From assembly GCF_023715605.1 (NCBI RefSeq), contig NZ_JAMBOL010000028.1, forward strand, positions 1-43,142: a stretch of DNA of 43,142 nucleotides. The letters run 5' to 3'. Positions within the stretch are counted from its first letter, which is position 1; every line of letters starts with the position of its first letter. The notes below the pieces were generated by a model, which had not been told where the DNA came from, made no database searches, and saw nothing but the letters and a program-made list of their open reading frames with translations. The translations under genes were made by a program, and so were the position numbers. This document shows positions 34,465-43,142 of the stretch, in pieces. This DNA comes from Halalkalibacter oceani. GTDB taxonomy: Bacteria > Bacillota > Bacilli > Bacillales > Bacillaceae_D.

Positions 34465-35217
34465 TTGTTAAGAAACAAAGTAAAAGAAAAATTAAAAAAA
34501 GGTGAACCGTCCATTGGTTGTATGACAGGTTTTTATTCTCCGGCATTAGTTGAGATGTTAGGGCTGGCAGGCTATGATTTTATCGTAATTGATGATGAGC
34601 ATGGTGCATTCAGCTGGCCTCAGTTGGAGGAGATGATACGTACAGCGTTGCTTGTAGATTTAGTTCCCATTGTTCGAACGGATTACAATCCGTCCAGCAT
34701 TCAGAAAATTATGGACCGGGGAGCGTTGGGAATACAGGTCCCAATGGTGAATACGAAAGAAGAGGCAGAAAAAATAGTAGAAAGAGCAAAATACCCTCCT
34801 TTTGGTAAAAGAGGAACTTCATTTTCAATACGGGCGGCAGGATATGGCTTTCAGGGTGGCAAGGAATTTATGGATGCATCTGACGAAAATTCCTTGATCA
34901 TTGTTCATATTGAAACAAAAGAAGGGCTGGAAAATGTAGAGGAAATTATGAGTGTTCCAGGAATCGACGTAGCATTTGTTGGACCCTTAGATTTATGTGT
35001 CAATCTTGGCTATAAAGAAGAAGGGTTTAACCATCCCGAAGTGCAGAAAAAAATTAATCAAGTATATGAGAAGGGTAAGGAATTACAGTCCATTGTAGGG
35101 ACCATTGCAACCACTAAGAATGAAGTTCAAAAAGCGGTTGAAAAAGGCAATTTGTTTATTGCTGTTGTAGCCACAACGGTTATTAAAAATGCAATTAGTG
35201 ACATTCTTTCAAGCTAG
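34465..35217 (+). CDS. HpcH/HpaI aldolase family protein
   Basis: 250 residues from a TTG at 34465 (TAGGGGTGAG upstream); the frame is open from 34384, inside the hydrolase gene. Class II pyruvate-type aldolase: FIVIDDEHGAFSWPQLEEMI (Asp/His region), R in PIVRTDYNP, metal Glu in HIETKEGLEN and Asp in FVGPLDLCVNLG. Members cleave 2-keto acids to pyruvate and an aldehyde. It would be the chain-splitting step of the pathway fed by the TRAP transporter that follows. Confidence 0.9.
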   Translation: MLRNKVKEKLKKGEPSIGCMTGFYSPALVEMLGLAGYDFIVIDDEHGAFSWPQLEEMIRTALLVDLVPIVRTDYNPSSIQKIMDRGALGIQVPMVNTKEEAEKIVERAKYPPFGKRGTSFSIRAAGYGFQGGKEFMDASDENSLIIVHIETKEGLENVEEIMSVPGIDVAFVGPLDLCVNLGYKEEGFNHPEVQKKINQVYEKGKELQSIVGTIATTKNEVQKAVEKGNLFIAVVATTVIKNAISDILSS

Positions 35218-35594
35218 TGCGGTCAGTTATAGCAATTTTTGGCGGGAAATCATAAGAAGTCCAAGAATGACAGGCAGATAGCTATATTGAGAATTCATAA
35301 CCGGTGAAGACTTTTGAACTCTTCACTGGATACCGTTTACTAATAAACTACTATTGATACGATGGAAATGAGGACAACTACTAGGTCTATCACTGATATA
35401 GTGGATCTTCCAGCAAAGATGCACAAAACAAGCGGTTTCATGGAGGGTGTATTTGTATTTTTATGGTGCCATTTAGAATCCGTGGAGCAGAGTTCAGCTG
35501 GGTCAGCAGGTCAAAACGAGTCTCAGTGAGTTTACAGTAAGGAAATAGAAGTGAACTCAACTTTATTATTTGAAATGGGAGGTTAGTCAAATAT
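35218..35594. other. Intergenic region before second TRAP transporter
   Basis: 377 nt. A 53-codon frame (35368-35529) has a poor ribosome binding site and no recognised product. No copy of the LacI-type palindrome was seen here. A promoter for the TRAP genes may lie here but no clear -35/-10 pair stood out. Confidence 0.4.
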
Positions 35595-36623
35595 ATGAAA
35601 AATCTTGTTTTTGGTATAGGGAGTTTCTTGTTATTGCTCAGCGTGTTAGCTGGTTGTCAGGGTTCAATTGAAAGTGAAACAGGTGCTACCGGTCAAGAAG
35701 AAGTTTTTTTAAGAATTGGGCATGACAGTTCAGCAGACCATCCTTCAAATGTCGCGTTAGAAACATTTAAAGAAAATATTGAAAGCGCTTCAGAAGGGAG
35801 AATCAAGGTGGAGATCTTTCCGCATGCTCAATTAGGAAATGCCGCTGAGATGATGGAACAAACCCGTCGGGGGGATTTAGAGATGTCATTGGGGGCGACC
35901 GTACACTACACTTCAATACCGGAATTCCAAGTGTTTAATAGTTTTTATATGTTTGAGGATGCTCCCCATGCTCACCGCGTGTTAGATGGAGAAGCAGTAC
36001 AAAATTTACTCAATGTTTTGGAGCCAAACGGATTAACTGGAATAGGTTTCATGGAAATTGGCTTTCGGAACTTTACGAATAATTCAAGACCTATCGAAAC
36101 GAAAGAGGATGTTAGCGGTTTAAGAATAAGAGGCTATAACCCTATACAAATTAAGGGGTGGGAATCACTTGGTGTCTCTCTTACAAGTATAGATTGGGCC
36201 GAAATGTTTACTTCCTTACAACAGGGTTTAATTGATGGTCAAGAAAGTGCAACTATAAGTTTTTACGATGAGAGATTTTTTGAAGCACAGGATTATTTGT
36301 CTGTAACGAACCATATTTACACACCTTATCTTTGGTATGCAAACAAGAACTTTATGGAGTCTTTATCTGAAGACAATAAGCAACTTATTTTAGCGGAAGC
36401 AAGTAAGGCCATTGATATGCAACGTGATCTTATGACTCAGCTGGAAGAAGAAACGTTAGCGAAGCTGGAGCAAGAGGGTGTGCAAATAAATGAAGTGTCA
36501 TTAGAAGAAAGAGACAGAATGGGCGAAGTTATGAATGAAGCAATTAGGGAAGATATCATAAGTCAAGTAGGGTCAGAACTGTATGAGGAGTTTATGGAAC
36601 AAGTAGAAGAAGAAAGGCATTAA
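35595..36623 (+). CDS. TRAP transporter substrate-binding lipoprotein, DctP family (second)
   Basis: 342 residues; GGGAGG lies 12 nt before ATG. Lipoprotein signal peptide with lipobox LAGC (SVLAGCQGS). DctP pattern: LRIGHDSSADHPSNVALETF, EIFPHAQLGNAAEMMEQTRR, GLRIRGYNPIQIKGWESLGV, LIDGQESATISFY. Distinct from the P protein at 3400. It captures the substrate for the Q and M proteins encoded next; the neighbouring HisD-type dehydrogenase and aldolase probably use it. Confidence 0.93.
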   Translation: MKNLVFGIGSFLLLLSVLAGCQGSIESETGATGQEEVFLRIGHDSSADHPSNVALETFKENIESASEGRIKVEIFPHAQLGNAAEMMEQTRRGDLEMSLGATVHYTSIPEFQVFNSFYMFEDAPHAHRVLDGEAVQNLLNVLEPNGLTGIGFMEIGFRNFTNNSRPIETKEDVSGLRIRGYNPIQIKGWESLGVSLTSIDWAEMFTSLQQGLIDGQESATISFYDERFFEAQDYLSVTNHIYTPYLWYANKNFMESLSEDNKQLILAEASKAIDMQRDLMTQLEEETLAKLEQEGVQINEVSLEERDRMGEVMNEAIREDIISQVGSELYEEFMEQVEEERH

Positions 36624-36669
36624 TTTCACCATAATTATTTTTCGGGTTTTAAGGGAGGGGGATGAGAAT

Positions 36670-37230
36670 GTGAAAAGGACGTTTCTTTGGTTAGAGAAGA
36701 ATTTAGAACCGATCTTCATTGTTGTTCTATTTTTCGCCATGACCCTGCTTATTTCTTTACAAGTGGTACTCCGTTTTGGATTTAATACAGGGTTTTCATG
36801 GGCTGAAGAGTTAGCTAGATTTATATTTATTTGGATCATGTACTTTAGCTTCTCTTATGCTACCCGTAATCAAGCTCATATTAATATAAACTTGTTTATT
36901 AACCAATTTAAGTCCAGTGTACAAAAAGCATTACTTATTTTAGCTGATTTATTATTTTTAATATTTTCCATCATCATTTTCATTTCGGTCATTCGAGTAT
37001 CTTTATCTACTATGGAATATAATATTAAATCGGCCAGTTTGGATATTACGATGAATGTCATGTACGGTGCCGGTGTAATAGGCTTTTTGTTAATAAATCT
37101 GCGCTTGATTCAAAATATTTGGTGGAAATTGAAAAATGTAAAACAGCCTATAAAGTCCTTTAGAGAAAGAACAGGTCTGGACAGGGAAAACATCTTTACG
37201 CGGTCTCTGGCAAAGGAGGAGAAAAAATGA
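36670..37230 (+). CDS. TRAP transporter small permease, DctQ family (second)
   Basis: 186 residues from a GTG with GGGAGGGGG about 10 nt upstream. Four helices: IVVLFFAMTLLISLQVVLRF, the WAEELARFIFIWIMYFSFSY hallmark (W-x-EE-x3-F-F-W), ALLILADLLFLIFSIIIFIS and MYGAGVIGFLLINLRLI. A charged cytoplasmic tail follows that is longer than in the Q protein at 4546. Overlaps the M gene by 4 nt. Confidence 0.92.
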   Translation: MKRTFLWLEKNLEPIFIVVLFFAMTLLISLQVVLRFGFNTGFSWAEELARFIFIWIMYFSFSYATRNQAHININLFINQFKSSVQKALLILADLLFLIFSIIIFISVIRVSLSTMEYNIKSASLDITMNVMYGAGVIGFLLINLRLIQNIWWKLKNVKQPIKSFRERTGLDRENIFTRSLAKEEKK

Positions 37231-38507
37231 CATTCTTACTTTTATTTGGGACGTTCATCTTGTTTCTCCTGCTTTCCGTACCGATTGGAATAGCACTTGG
37301 TCTTTCATCTGTTGTGACGATTTTAGGGACAAACATTATAGGTATGGACACGTTTACTCAAAGAATGATAGAAGGATTAAATAACTTTCCTCTCCTGGCA
37401 GTGCCGCTATTTGCGTTCGCAGGGGATATTATGGGTAGAGGCGGGATAGCTAAACGGTTACTGAATTTGGCTAATATATTCTTTGGAAGGATAACAGGAG
37501 GGTTAGGTGTTGTTACCGTAATTGCATGTTTGTTTTTTGCTGCGATCTCGGGAACTGGATCGGCCACTGTAGCTGCTATAGGGTTAATTATGATACCGGC
37601 TATGATAGCAAAAGGGTATGCTCCTCCTTTTGCAACTGCTTTAGTAGCTACTTCAGGAACTGTTGGTACGTTAATTCCTCCCAGTGTAACAATGATTATT
37701 TACGCTGTTACCGCGGGCGTTTCAGTAACACAGATGTTTGCCGCTGGAATAGGCCCCGGATTGTTAGTAGGAATTGCATTGATTACGTTTACACTTTATT
37801 ATGCAAATAAGCATAAATATAAAGGTGAAGAAAATCAGTACACGGTAAAAGAAGCTTTTGTCATCTTTCTCAAAGCAATTCCGGCTCTGCTTGTGCCTGT
37901 TATTGTACTTGGTGGAATATATGGTGGGATATTTACACCAACTGAAGCTGCTGGAGCTGCTTGTATATATGGGATTATTCTCAGTGTCTTTGTTTATAAG
38001 GAAATAAAGATAACGGAGCTTCCATACTTTGCTTTTAATGCCTGTATGCTAAGCGCTGCGGTTCTGCTTATTATTGGGATGTCCGCTGGTTTTGGATTAA
38101 TCCTTACGGTGACTCAGCTACCAGTAACAATTTCAAGTTTTATTATAGATATGGGAACAAATATGATAGTGATTCTGCTATTAATCAATGTTCTTTTACT
38201 GATTACGGGTACATTCATGGAGACCAATGCGGCAATTGTGATCTTGACCCCAATACTGTTGCCTATCGTTACAGCGGTTGGAGTGGACCCAGTTCATTTT
38301 GGTTTGATTATGGTTCTAAACTTGGCAATTGGGTTTATTACACCACCATTGGGTGCCAATTTATTTATGGCAACAAAAGTAAGTAATGTCTCATATGAAA
38401 CTCTCGCTAAATCGATCATTCCATGGATTTTTGTCATGATAGTGGTTTTGCTGTTAGTAACCTTTATTCCGAGTATTTCTTTATATCTGCCGAGTATTTT
38501 AAGATAA
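37227..38507 (+). CDS. TRAP transporter large permease, DctM family (second)
   Basis: 426 residues; ATG overlaps the Q stop (ATGA), with AAAGGAGG upstream. DctM features: RVPIGIALGL-like start (here LLSVPIGIALGLSSVVT), AISGTGSATVAAIGLIMIPA, GTLIPPSVTM, FTPTEAAGAACIYG, and the C-terminal GFITPPLGANLFMATKVSNV. About 12 membrane segments. Forms the sodium-coupled uptake pore with the Q subunit. Confidence 0.94.
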   Translation: MTFLLLFGTFILFLLLSVPIGIALGLSSVVTILGTNIIGMDTFTQRMIEGLNNFPLLAVPLFAFAGDIMGRGGIAKRLLNLANIFFGRITGGLGVVTVIACLFFAAISGTGSATVAAIGLIMIPAMIAKGYAPPFATALVATSGTVGTLIPPSVTMIIYAVTAGVSVTQMFAAGIGPGLLVGIALITFTLYYANKHKYKGEENQYTVKEAFVIFLKAIPALLVPVIVLGGIYGGIFTPTEAAGAACIYGIILSVFVYKEIKITELPYFAFNACMLSAAVLLIIGMSAGFGLILTVTQLPVTISSFIIDMGTNMIVILLLINVLLLITGTFMETNAAIVILTPILLPIVTAVGVDPVHFGLIMVLNLAIGFITPPLGANLFMATKVSNVSYETLAKSIIPWIFVMIVVLLLVTFIPSISLYLPSILR

Positions 38508-38567
38508 TGCAAAAGGGATATCGTTTCATTGGTAATAAAAAACCAAGATTTAAACAACTTTATTTTA

Positions 38568-38595
38568 AACCCCGTCTAAATATCAGGACGGGGTT
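38568..38595 (+). terminator. Hairpin after second TRAP operon
   Basis: AACCCCGTC / GACGGGGTT, 10 nt loop, strong stem but followed by AGGCGTATTT rather than a T-run. It may be a weak terminator or an mRNA-stabilising 3' end. Confidence 0.5.
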
Positions 38596-38719
38596 AGGCG
38601 TATTTGGGGCAGTGATAATAAATTTTTTATGTAGATGAAATCGCGTCGAACGTGGACAAAATCATAGATTTGCAGCTCCAAAAAGAAACGAAGTGAAGGT
38701 AGCTTCATTATGAAGATGT

Positions 38720-39637
38720 CTACTTCTTTGGCTGTCTGTACAGCTCCACCGCCTGATCCAAAAAGGTGACGTATTTTTTAATGTAATCGTTTGGTTTTAT
38801 AATCTTAACTTTGTTACCGAAGCCGGCTAAAAACTGATAGGCAAAAGGGTTCTCCGGTAGTTCGATGTTCGCCAGGTAACTGCCTGATGGCACTTTCGTA
38901 ACCCCCCTCTTGCCATAGCGTTCAATAAATTGATCTCTGACAGAAACATCTAGCATTAACTGAACACGAACTAAATGTGGTTCGTTGGGCTTTGTTTGTT
39001 CTTTAAGCTCGGGATCAGCCCGGGGGGTAAAAAACCCGCCTTTTTCAATGTGTAATATCCTCGCTAATTTAAATGTCCGGTAGTCGTTTCGTTCCACGCT
39101 GTAACCGAACAGATACCACTGCATCTCACTTACATGCATCTTATAAGGTTCGACGACTCTGGCAGTTTTGTTTCCCTTTTGGTCGACATAGTCAAATTTT
39201 AGTAGCCGGTGGTTCTCGATTGCTTGCCTGATCAAAGAAATATCTTCCTTCATGTCTCTTCTTCCCGGCCAATCGTAGAAGGATAAATCTAGTTTGGGAG
39301 AAATATCTGCGCTGGTCATTCCTTTGATTTTTTGTATAGTAGCTTGAATTTCCTGGTTTTGAATCAGTTGCTCAAAGCCGCCTAAAGCGACGAGGATATT
39401 TTCGATATCCTGTTGATTCAGTAGTCGCTTATCGAATTTATATTCTTCCATCAGCGCATATCCCCCTTCTGCTCCATATTCCGCATAAACAGGGATGTTC
39501 GCATAACTTAATGCTTCCATATCACGCTGAATCGTTCGTCTCGTTACATGAAAAAGCCGGCTGAATTCTGATGCCGGAACAACTTCTCGTTGTAACAAGA
39601 TCATCACGATAGAGATAAGCCGCTCAACTTTTTTCAT
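38720..39637 (-). CDS. WYL-domain transcriptional regulator (YafY family)
   Basis: 305 residues, GGGAGG upstream of ATG. N-terminal winged helix-turn-helix of DeoR type: RLISIVMILLQREVVPASEF, RLFHVTRRTIQRDMEALSYA, GYALMEEYKFDKRLL. WYL domain about 135-220 (HRLLKFDYVDQKGNKTARVV; EMQWYLFGYSVERNDYRTFK), then the C-terminal WCX extension. WYL domains sense ligands, often nucleic acid or small molecules. Divergent from the VOC gene at 39715, a common pairing in Bacilli where the regulator controls its neighbour. Confidence 0.93.
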   Translation of the reverse strand: MKKVERLISIVMILLQREVVPASEFSRLFHVTRRTIQRDMEALSYANIPVYAEYGAEGGYALMEEYKFDKRLLNQQDIENILVALGGFEQLIQNQEIQATIQKIKGMTSADISPKLDLSFYDWPGRRDMKEDISLIRQAIENHRLLKFDYVDQKGNKTARVVEPYKMHVSEMQWYLFGYSVERNDYRTFKLARILHIEKGGFFTPRADPELKEQTKPNEPHLVRVQLMLDVSVRDQFIERYGKRGVTKVPSGSYLANIELPENPFAYQFLAGFGNKVKIIKPNDYIKKYVTFLDQAVELYRQPKK

Positions 39638-39653
39638 AGTAGCCTCCCATATA

Positions 39654-39669
39654 CGACATACATATGTCG
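39654..39669. promoter_or_regulatory. Inverted repeat in divergent promoter region
   Basis: CGACATA-CA-TATGTCG, a 7-2-7 inverted repeat midway between the WYL regulator and VOC gene starts. It is a candidate operator for the WYL regulator. Confidence 0.6.
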
Positions 39670-39714
39670 CCTATACTCCATTATACTTCAACTATAAAAA
39701 GGAGGGAATCAATA

Positions 39715-40170
39715 ATGAAATCCATCACATATTTACAATTTAATGGGGACGCGGAAGAGGCGTTATCCTTTTATGAAGTGGCATTACAAGCAACAAGCGT
39801 GCAAAAAGTCAGGTTTGATGCTTTCGGTCAAAATCCAAATGTCCCAATGACGGAAGAAGAGCAAAACATGATTATGGAAGCGCGTATTGAGTTTTTTGGC
39901 AACCGTTTAATGCTCTCTGATGTGCCGCCTTCGATGCAGGCTATGACGGGAGAAATCACAAAGGGAAATAGCGTGTTAATTAGTATCATTGATGCTGATC
40001 CGGAAATGAATACAAAAAGCTTTGAAAAGCTTGCGGAAGGGGGGACGGTGATCATGCCGTTATCGTCAACACCATGGTCAGCAAGCTTTGGAATCGTAAT
40101 TGATCAATTCGGGGTGATGTGGAAGTTCAATAGTGATGCGAGTAAGTTTCTGGATAACTTCTTAAAATAG
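39715..40170 (+). CDS. VOC family protein (PhnB-like)
   Basis: 151 residues from the ATG at 39715 with AAAAGGAGGG 8 nt upstream; the frame is open from 39664, through the operator region. PhnB-type fold: SITYLQFNGDAEEALSFYEV, MIMEARIEFFGNRLMLSDVP and PWSASFGIVIDQFGVMWKFN. Related in architecture to the protein at 1126. Function unknown; the divergent WYL regulator suggests induction by some small molecule. Confidence 0.85.
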   Translation: MKSITYLQFNGDAEEALSFYEVALQATSVQKVRFDAFGQNPNVPMTEEEQNMIMEARIEFFGNRLMLSDVPPSMQAMTGEITKGNSVLISIIDADPEMNTKSFEKLAEGGTVIMPLSSTPWSASFGIVIDQFGVMWKFNSDASKFLDNFLK

Positions 40171-40252
40171 GCTTGTCTATTTTATAAAAGAGCTTGAGAC
40201 AAAACTAGCTTTGGACTTTAAAAGATCGTGGCGGTTCCGCTCATTGCTTAGC

Positions 40253-40298
40253 GAGGCTGGGAAAAAGGTCAAAAAACAACCTTTTGTTCCAGTCTCTT
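40253..40298 (+). repeat. GAGGCTGGG-type palindromic repeat, copy 2
   Basis: GAGGCTGGGAAAAAGGT / ACCTTTTGTTCCAGTCTC, nearly identical to 20782-20827. It lies between genes here and may act as a terminator for the VOC gene. Confidence 0.8.
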
Positions 40299-40423
40299 AT
40301 TCATGCTAAGATACAGAGCGAGGCTCCTATATAGTTGGTTGGCATCAACCAGTGCATCAACGGCCGTGAATGGTAGTGAACATGCTAGAATTGAAAAATT
40401 TTAAAGGGAGCGGGGTTTTTAAT

Positions 40424-40729
40424 ATGGGTTCAATGATGGAAATTGGGCGTATTTTATTCCCTCTTGTCGTAGTGGCGGGAATTGCGGTCTTTGTGATTAA
40501 AAGGCTTCAATCAAAACATAAACAAGGCACTCTAGGTAAGAAAAAATCGAAAAGCGCGCAATCCCTGTTAGATAGTTTACTACCATTGGGGATGCTGGCA
40601 GGTACGGCCGTCAGTGTGATTATTAGCATGATCGTCCAAATTCCGTTACTGTCTATTATTGGGTTAGGAGCGGGAATTGGTTTATTAGTTGGCTATTTTG
40701 CTTATGAAGTGTATAGCAGGAAGCCATAA
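40424..40729 (+). CDS. Small membrane protein of unknown function
   Basis: 101 residues from the ATG at 40424, with AAAGGGAGCGGGG upstream; the frame is open from 40370. Three hydrophobic segments: ILFPLVVVAGIAVFVIKRLQ (about 8-24), LLPLGMLAGTAVSVIISMIV (about 50-69) and LLSIIGLGAGIGLLVGYFAY. A basic loop (QSKHKQGTLGKKKSKS) lies between the first two. Not recognised. Confidence 0.65.
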   Translation: MGSMMEIGRILFPLVVVAGIAVFVIKRLQSKHKQGTLGKKKSKSAQSLLDSLLPLGMLAGTAVSVIISMIVQIPLLSIIGLGAGIGLLVGYFAYEVYSRKP

Positions 40730-40762
40730 GAGCAGAGATGCTGTCTGCACTAAGATGACAAG

Positions 40763-41017
40763 TTAAGACGATTTCCCAGAAGGTTCAAAAGGATTCCCAC
40801 AGAATGGGCAGTGTGAAAATGGCTGTCCATAATGTCTGCCTGTCTTCCCGCAATGCCTGCATGTTGTTTTGTTAAAAATGTGAGCCAGCGTTATACAAAC
40901 TATGCATAACGCTGCGGCAAGAATAAATAAAGCAGTCTGTTTGAAATAAAACATGAGGGCAAAAAAGATAAATGCTAAGCTGCCTGTCACGATAAATAAA
41001 ATCCTTTTCAAGTGCAT
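40763..41017 (-). CDS. Small membrane protein with zinc ribbon
   Basis: 84 residues from the ATG that begins MHLKRILFIVTGS, with GGAAGGAGAG 6 nt upstream; the frame is open to 41083. Two membrane segments (FIVTGSLAFIFFALMFYF; LFILAAALCIVCITLAHIF). The C-terminal zinc ribbon has CRHCG and CPFCG pairs. Function unknown; the layout resembles small TIGR04104-type membrane proteins of Bacilli, a tentative comparison. Confidence 0.7.
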   Translation of the reverse strand: MHLKRILFIVTGSLAFIFFALMFYFKQTALFILAAALCIVCITLAHIFNKTTCRHCGKTGRHYGQPFSHCPFCGNPFEPSGKSS

Positions 41018-41139
41018 GTGGTTCTCTCCTTCCATCGTTATTCGAATGAAGCAACAGAGCGCTGCTGGTTGGCATGACCTCAAAGCACCACTCCTTGCTT
41101 TTTAGTTTGGGATTGCTCTGTCCCCAGGTAGTTCTAAGT

Positions 41140-42774
41140 TCAGGTCACAGAGGAATAACGAAAGCGTTTGACGATTTTATTTAATTGGGCTACTTCGGTT
41201 GCGAGTAAGGCGGAATCGTTAGCGAGTGTTTGAATCCCTTCTACATTCGTTTCCATCGTTGAAGTTGTTTCCTGAATCATAGACGTAAAGTCATGGGCGA
41301 TGGCGTTAATTTCTTTCATAATTTGCTCGAGCTTTTTCCCTTCGGCCATGACATCATGAGCAAAGGTTTGGTTGTTTTCGACTAACTCTTTTGTCTTTAA
41401 GGAGCTTGCCTTTAATTCTGAGATCGTCTGGCCGGCGAAGGATACGGTATTCATGCCGTTCTTAATAAAGTTCATATTATTCTCGACTTGGAGAACGGCA
41501 TCGCTTAAATCGCGCTGTGTCTGTTGTAAGGACGATAAAATATCTTTGGCGAATTCATTTGTTCCTTCGGCTAATTTTCTTACTTCCGTCGCCACAACAC
41601 CGAATCCTTTCCCGGATTCACCGGCGCGGGCTGCTTCGATGGATGCGTTTAAGGCAAGTAAGTTTGTTTGTTCGGCAATGTCCGTAATGGAGGACACTTT
41701 ATTCATTACTGCATCGGCTTCAGCGGCAATCTTTTTAATCTTTTCTGCCGTACATCTCACATCTTCTTCTATCGTTTTCATGATCGTGGTGGTGGAGAGT
41801 ACAGCGTCTTCGCCTTTTTTTGCGGTGATAAGAGCTTGATCCGCGCCGGTAACCGCTTTGTTCACTTCGTTTGCCATACTGTCTGCTTTCTTCATCAGTT
41901 CATTTACCATTTGGTGGGCGAGGTTCACTGAACCTTGCTGTTGCTCCGAGCCGCCTTGAAAGGTTTGCATCGTTGCGGATATTTGTTGAAAGGCAGCTGA
42001 TAACCGTTGGGAAGCGGCTTCCTGCTCATCACTAATATGGTTAACAGTCTTGATCGAGCTCTCGATGTTTTTTATAATGGAGCGAACTCCTAAAATGACT
42101 TTATTAATTTCATAGCCAATTTGATGAAACTCGTTTCTCCGCCCGACCGTCCTGACTTCCGCACTCAGGTCACCGGAGGAAATCGAACGGGTAACGGAGT
42201 ACCAGCTTCTTAAATGGGTGATAAGGAGCCTATGGAAAAAGAAGTTGAAAATGTAAGCGATAACAAATGTGCACAGAAACACAATAAGCATGTCTGATGG
42301 TGTGCCGCCGACCAGCTTTGAGGCAATCGCTGCTGAAAGCGCAGCGACCCCATTTAAAGCGGCAAAAAGTATGCCGAGAAACGGCTTGTGAATCAATCGT
42401 CCCATTCTTAAGTTGTACCGCTTTCCATTTTTATCTTGAAATAGCGGGCATGAGGCGTCAAGTAAGACTTCCCCTGTATTTCTGGGATATAGCTGAAGTA
42501 ACGGTTCCGCGGTCCGGGCCGCCTTAAGCCCGACGTCATCAGTGAAAAAGGATCCTTCCCGCAGTCTATTCGTATGAACGACACCCTTCCCGGAATGGTC
42601 CACGATAACGAAAAACTCATCCTGCTCTAATTCATCATCCAACATTTTGCGGATATCCTCTGTTTGGCTTTCTAATGATTTTGTATGATCCCGCTTGGTC
42701 CGTATTAGATTGGCAACATTTTGTACTTTTTGCAGCCCTTTTTTTGCATGAGAAGAAGTAAGCAATCGACCCAT
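41140..42774 (-). CDS. Methyl-accepting chemotaxis protein
   Basis: 544 residues if started at the ATG at 42774; an ATG 9 nt earlier (42783) directly abuts AAAGGGG, leaving no spacing. The ~130-residue N-terminus has no membrane helix and contains a PAS-like stretch ([20 protein letters not shown]). Two membrane helices follow at about 131-175 ([40 protein letters not shown]). Then comes a HAMP-like segment ([20 protein letters not shown]) and the signalling hairpin tip [20 protein letters not shown]. The sensor before the membrane helices suggests cytoplasmic sensing. Ligand unknown. Confidence 0.93.
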   Translation of the reverse strand: MGRLLTSSHAKKGLQKVQNVANLIRTKRDHTKSLESQTEDIRKMLDDELEQDEFFVIVDHSGKGVVHTNRLREGSFFTDDVGLKAARTAEPLLQLYPRNTGEVLLDASCPLFQDKNGKRYNLRMGRLIHKPFLGILFAALNGVAALSAAIASKLVGGTPSDMLIVFLCTFVIAYIFNFFFHRLLITHLRSWYSVTRSISSGDLSAEVRTVGRRNEFHQIGYEINKVILGVRSIIKNIESSIKTVNHISDEQEAASQRLSAAFQQISATMQTFQGGSEQQQGSVNLAHQMVNELMKKADSMANEVNKAVTGADQALITAKKGEDAVLSTTTIMKTIEEDVRCTAEKIKKIAAEADAVMNKVSSITDIAEQTNLLALNASIEAARAGESGKGFGVVATEVRKLAEGTNEFAKDILSSLQQTQRDLSDAVLQVENNMNFIKNGMNTVSFAGQTISELKASSLKTKELVENNQTFAHDVMAEGKKLEQIMKEINAIAHDFTSMIQETTSTMETNVEGIQTLANDSALLATEVAQLNKIVKRFRYSSVT

Positions 42775-42783
42775 TGTCTCCAT

Positions 42784-43142
42784 CCCCTTTATTCCCTATT
42801 TATAGAAATGTTCTATATTTTTTACAAAAGTCCTGTTTCTTTCTCCGTAATTAAATAGATTTGCAGCATTTTTCTTGCGTAATGAGCGATACCACGTCCG
42901 GACAGAATCAAAACAATTTAAAGCAAAACAGGGCATTGTGACTATCTTCTTGCTTGTGGCAGATCTAACGCAATCGGAAAGAAATTTGCAGGAGAGCTGT
43001 GTGATAAGCTGGGTAGTGGTACTGTCAAAAGTTCTATGAAAAGTCGGTAGATGGTTCAGATTCTTTCCATGAATTTAGTGGGAAGGCCACGCAATCGCCC
43101 TTGACAAACACGCCAATGGTTTGACTCGAGCTTATCAAGGGC
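42784..43142. other. Right end of window, no intact gene
   Basis: About 360 nt. Short open fragments occur in several frames on the plus strand (for example QKFYEKSVDGSDSFHEFSGK, about 43028-43090), each stopped early, which may mark a decayed gene continuing out of the window. No start signal or known motif was recognised. Confidence 0.4.

Noticed and set aside
35368-35529. 53-codon frame between the aldolase and TRAP genes
   Set aside because: Poor ribosome binding site, no recognisable protein features, and position in an otherwise degenerate spacer.

Overview
The window looks like a Bacillaceae chromosome (low-GC Gram-positive, endospore lineage). The evidence is the sigW-rsiW-cdaA-cdaR-glmM-glmS block with a glmS ribozyme in its usual place, a small Spo0E-like phosphatase, strong AGGAGG-type ribosome binding sites with many TTG/GTG starts, Bacillus-like tRNA order, and a gas vesicle operon in the Priestia (Bacillus) megaterium gene order. 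Genus cannot be fixed from the sequence alone.

Layout. (1) 1-760: tail of an rRNA operon (23S-5S spacer, 5S rRNA, tRNA-Asn, tRNA-Thr). (2) 1.1-1.9 kb: two small minus-strand genes. (3) 2.1-10.0 kb: a sugar-acid type catabolic locus with an enolase-superfamily protein, TRAP transporter (P, Q, M), a frameshifted SDR dehydrogenase, a lactonase, a GntR/FCD regulator and a DapA-family lyase. Four copies of a TGATATATCA-type palindrome mark its promoters. (4) 10.1-12.2 kb: a tRNA operon (Glu, Val, Thr, Tyr, Gln, Lys, Ala) with its own promoter and terminator, containing two tandem arrays in which the 5' part of a tRNA gene is repeated together with a conserved, apparently structured sequence. A third form of the same element precedes tRNA-Asn. 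(5) 12.4-20.3 kb: spo0E-like gene, sigW-rsiW with an autoregulatory-type ECF promoter, cdaA-cdaR-glmM, glmS ribozyme and glmS (c-di-AMP synthesis and UDP-GlcNAc supply). (6) 21.2-28.8 kb: a gas vesicle operon gvpA-P-Q-B-R-N-F-G-L-S-K-J-T-U plus a second gvpU. (7) 28.7-29.6 kb: mostly non-coding, with a ~310 bp segment bounded by imperfect inverted repeats. (8) 29.6-38.5 kb: a second catabolic locus: SDR, cupin, HisD-family dehydrogenase, LacI regulator, alpha/beta hydrolase, HpcH/HpaI aldolase and a second TRAP transporter, with three copies of a TGAATACGTATTCA-type operator. (9) 38.7-43.1 kb: WYL regulator divergent from a VOC protein, two small membrane proteins, a chemotaxis receptor, and a gene-less end.

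The most unusual item is the tRNA-linked repeat family: three tRNA genes (Asn, Thr, Lys) each preceded by one or more 5'-tRNA fragments joined inside the D-arm to the same core, whose predicted helices show compensatory changes between families. Also notable are the two palindrome-defined regulons around TRAP loci of unassigned substrate, and the charged low-complexity tails plus a shared coiled-coil motif in several accessory gas vesicle proteins.
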